A stretch of DNA of 6,553 nt from Clostridia bacterium (lineage in GTDB: Bacteria > Bacillota > Clostridia > Christensenellales > Borkfalkiaceae): contig JAIDOO010000368.1 of assembly GCA_029063275.1 (NCBI GenBank), positions 1-6,553 on the forward strand, given 5' to 3'. Positions 5,201-6,553 of this stretch are shown in pieces. The notes under the pieces are model-generated. The model worked only from the letters and a program-made list of their open reading frames with translations, made no database searches and was not told the origin of the DNA. Position 1 is the stretch's first letter. Every line of letters begins with the position of its first letter. The translations under genes were made by a program, and so were the position numbers.

Positions 5201-5914
5201 ATGTTACATAACGTATTCGGCGATACCGGCGCAGGTAAAACTGCGTTCTTAATGCGGGCTATTACAGAGCTGTATTTTGAACGCGGTCAAGAAATTTGGG
5301 ACAATTCCCGGCGCATTATCGAAGAAGCAAACAAAAAGCGAAAAACAAAACTTACTCCGCCGGACAGAGTACCGATATACTGTACCTTTAAATTCCAGAT
5401 ACCAAACCCGGACGGAAGTATTTACGAGCCTTATTTAATAAAAGGCTCGGAAATCGGTATCGGAAAGAAGTATAAAAAATTCTATCCCGGTGCTGTCATA
5501 ATCATTGACGAAGCGCAAAACGAGTTTAACTCCAAAGTCGACTTACCCCGCGCCGTCAGTGCGTTCTTTGAAAAACACCGGCACGGCGATTTTGAGATTT
5601 GGATAGCCTCGCAACGTCCGATATTGATAAACAAAGATATACGCGACTTATCCCGGCACTTTATCCAAATTTACAAGCTTGATATGACCGTTGCGCATTT
5701 TGATATTATTTGCAGTTTAAAGTGGCACTGCCGCGAGTTCGACAGCCGCGCCGATGTTGACGAGTATGTCGAGCTGTCGAAGTCTGCTAAATGCGACTGT
5801 GTCAATTACAGGGAAACCGTTTACAACAGCTCCGGCGATATATTAGATTATTACGACAGTAAATCATTATTAGACGAATATTTACCGGCAGAGGGTGAAA
5901 ATTATGCGAATTAA
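5201..5914 (+). CDS. zot: Zot/pI-like filamentous phage assembly ATPase
   Basis: This 237-aa P-loop ATPase is expected to drive virion assembly and extrusion at the inner face of the membrane. Walker A is GDTGAGKT (7-14). Walker B is AVIIIDEAQ (98-106), with Asp103 and Glu104. KHRHGDFEIWIASQRP (125-140) is the characteristic Zot motif, with a polar sensor-like end, and is followed by IRDL and a conserved-looking beta region to about 165. The usual family member is roughly 350-400 aa, with a transmembrane helix after the ATPase domain and an external C-terminal domain. Here neither is present, and the protein stops soon after the ATPase fold. It abuts the TGA-interrupted frame (TAA then ATG) and has only GGGCGAG as a weak Shine-Dalgarno. 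Its end overlaps the next gene by 11 bases. Confidence 0.92.
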   Translation: MLHNVFGDTGAGKTAFLMRAITELYFERGQEIWDNSRRIIEEANKKRKTKLTPPDRVPIYCTFKFQIPNPDGSIYEPYLIKGSEIGIGKKYKKFYPGAVIIIDEAQNEFNSKVDLPRAVSAFFEKHRHGDFEIWIASQRPILINKDIRDLSRHFIQIYKLDMTVAHFDIICSLKWHCREFDSRADVDEYVELSKSAKCDCVNYRETVYNSSGDILDYYDSKSLLDEYLPAEGENYAN

Positions 5915-6553
5915 GAAACCGGGCAAGCAAAAAGGACGTTACCTTCCGCTTACCGAGATAGAAAAGATTAATACCGCCTTTTTAGACGAACTGGAACGCG
6001 TTAAAATGCGGTTGGGATATGTTAAAGACCCGTCTTCAATTAATTCATTTTACGATGTTCTAATGAACGCTTACAATGCAGTAATAGACTTAAAAACACT
6101 TGAACGCGAAGTCGATTATGATATTAAGCTTGCCGAAATTGAGCAACGCAGGCGCAACCTTAAACCGTGGCGGCGTTGTTGTCTGTGGCGTTTAATCTTC
6201 CAACCGCTGACGAACCGGGCACAAGATATAATCGAAGCTCGCGCCGAGCTTGAAGCCGACATTCAGCACACATCGGAAGAAAAGGAAATCGAGGACGAGC
6301 GCAACAAGAACTTGCCAACGGACGATAAAAAGTTGTCTAAACGCAAGCTTAAGCGAGAAATGCGCGCCGAACTGAAAAAGATTATAAAAAGGGCTGACAA
6401 AGCGGACTTAAACGAAGCGTTCGAAGAACCGCTTGCAAAGCAAGACGAATCGGGTAATACAGAACCTAAGCCGAAAGCAACGTCCACGCCGCAAGGCAAA
6501 GGACAACTGCCCGGACAACTGACGTTGGACGACGTGCAGATAATGTCTAACGC
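5904..6553 (+). CDS. Highly charged hypothetical protein, 3' end beyond window
   Basis: An open frame of at least 216 codons starts at ATG 5904, overlapping the zot end by 11 bases. GAGGG (5891-5895) lies eight bases upstream of the ATG. It has no stop before the window edge. The N-terminus is basic (MRIKKPGKQKGRYLPL). Residues 15-85 are helical and charged. A short WRRCCLWRLIF patch (89-99) is the only hydrophobic, possibly membrane-touching part. Residues 105-175 are a strongly Lys/Glu/Arg-rich probable coiled coil. A Pro/Gln/Gly-rich linker follows, then the motif GQLPGQLTLDDVQ (200-212). I do not recognise the family. Operon position directly after the assembly ATPase suggests an assembly partner, or the start of a replication or accessory block. 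No secretin features are seen at this position, as expected for a host without an outer membrane. Confidence 0.8.
   Translation, partial: MRIKKPGKQKGRYLPLTEIEKINTAFLDELERVKMRLGYVKDPSSINSFYDVLMNAYNAVIDLKTLEREVDYDIKLAEIEQRRRNLKPWRRCCLWRLIFQPLTNRAQDIIEARAELEADIQHTSEEKEIEDERNKNLPTDDKKLSKRKLKREMRAELKKIIKRADKADLNEAFEEPLAKQDESGNTEPKPKATSTPQGKGQLPGQLTLDDVQIMSN

Larger units (their letters stand above)
76..6553. mobile_element. Left part of an inovirus-like prophage (truncated by window)
   Basis: The region runs from a tRNA 3' end through a tyrosine integrase, a XRE repressor, divergent promoters with operators, membrane-anchored surface proteins and a Zot/pI-like ATPase. The integrase gene ends toward the tRNA, which is the usual arrangement for tRNA-targeting elements. 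The Zot-like ATPase next to a signal-peptide-plus-C-terminal-anchor protein and a tiny hydrophobic protein is the hallmark of filamentous phage assembly modules. No tail, large terminase, portal or conjugation genes are seen. The right end lies outside the window, so total length and completeness are unknown. A Zot-bearing plasmid-like integrative element is a less likely alternative. Confidence 0.8.

Noticed and set aside
5134..5211. 25-codon frame starting at the ATG that overlaps the in-frame TGA
   Set aside because: It overlaps the zot start in another frame, lacks a ribosome binding site, and is less coherent than the tiling frame at 5084-5200.
6263..6499. Minus-strand Ser-rich frame near the right edge
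   Set aside because: It is the antisense of the charged Lys/Glu-rich partial gene, which has a good start and overlap with zot.

Overview
The window holds the left end of an integrated filamentous-phage-like (inovirus-type) prophage inserted beside a host tRNA-Gln gene. The host is most likely a Gram-positive Bacillota, probably a gut-type Clostridia lineage. That guess rests on AAGGAG-type ribosome binding sites, moderate GC, the integrase and repressor style, and the absence of any secretin gene so far. It is an inference; nothing in the window identifies a species.

Layout: tRNA-Gln(CTG) fills positions 1-75, and its 3' end is the probable attachment core. A short non-coding strip (76-163) carries an inverted repeat and tandem direct repeats suited to integrase binding. 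Three genes then run leftwards: a XRE-family repressor (1451-1816), a 52-aa hypothetical gene (1249-1407) and a tyrosine recombinase (164-1240). A strong hairpin separates the repressor from the other two. At 1817-1907 lies a compact divergent control region: a consensus rightward promoter, an extended -10 leftward promoter that would give a leaderless repressor mRNA, and palindromic operators.

Rightwards, after a non-coding leader of about 230 bases with two hairpins, a tightly packed operon begins. It encodes a 405-aa membrane-anchored protein with an Ig-like segment, a 509-aa protein with signal peptide and C-terminal anchor (adsorption-protein architecture, pIII-like), a 65-aa double-hydrophobic protein, a 38-codon frame interrupted by one in-frame TGA, a Zot/pI-type assembly ATPase, and a highly charged protein cut by the window edge.

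Working model: the repressor binds the shared operators to hold the virion and assembly operon silent, and the integrase maintains the prophage at the tRNA. When repression lifts, membrane-anchored virion proteins accumulate in the cytoplasmic membrane and the Zot-like ATPase drives extrusion. The replication initiator, the single-strand binding protein, an unambiguous major coat protein and the right attachment site are not seen and are presumably to the right of the window. The most unusual points are the TGA-interrupted frame that tiles exactly between its neighbours, a Zot ATPase with no membrane segment of its own, and a hairpin whose 3' arm contains the ribosome binding site of the gene before the integrase.
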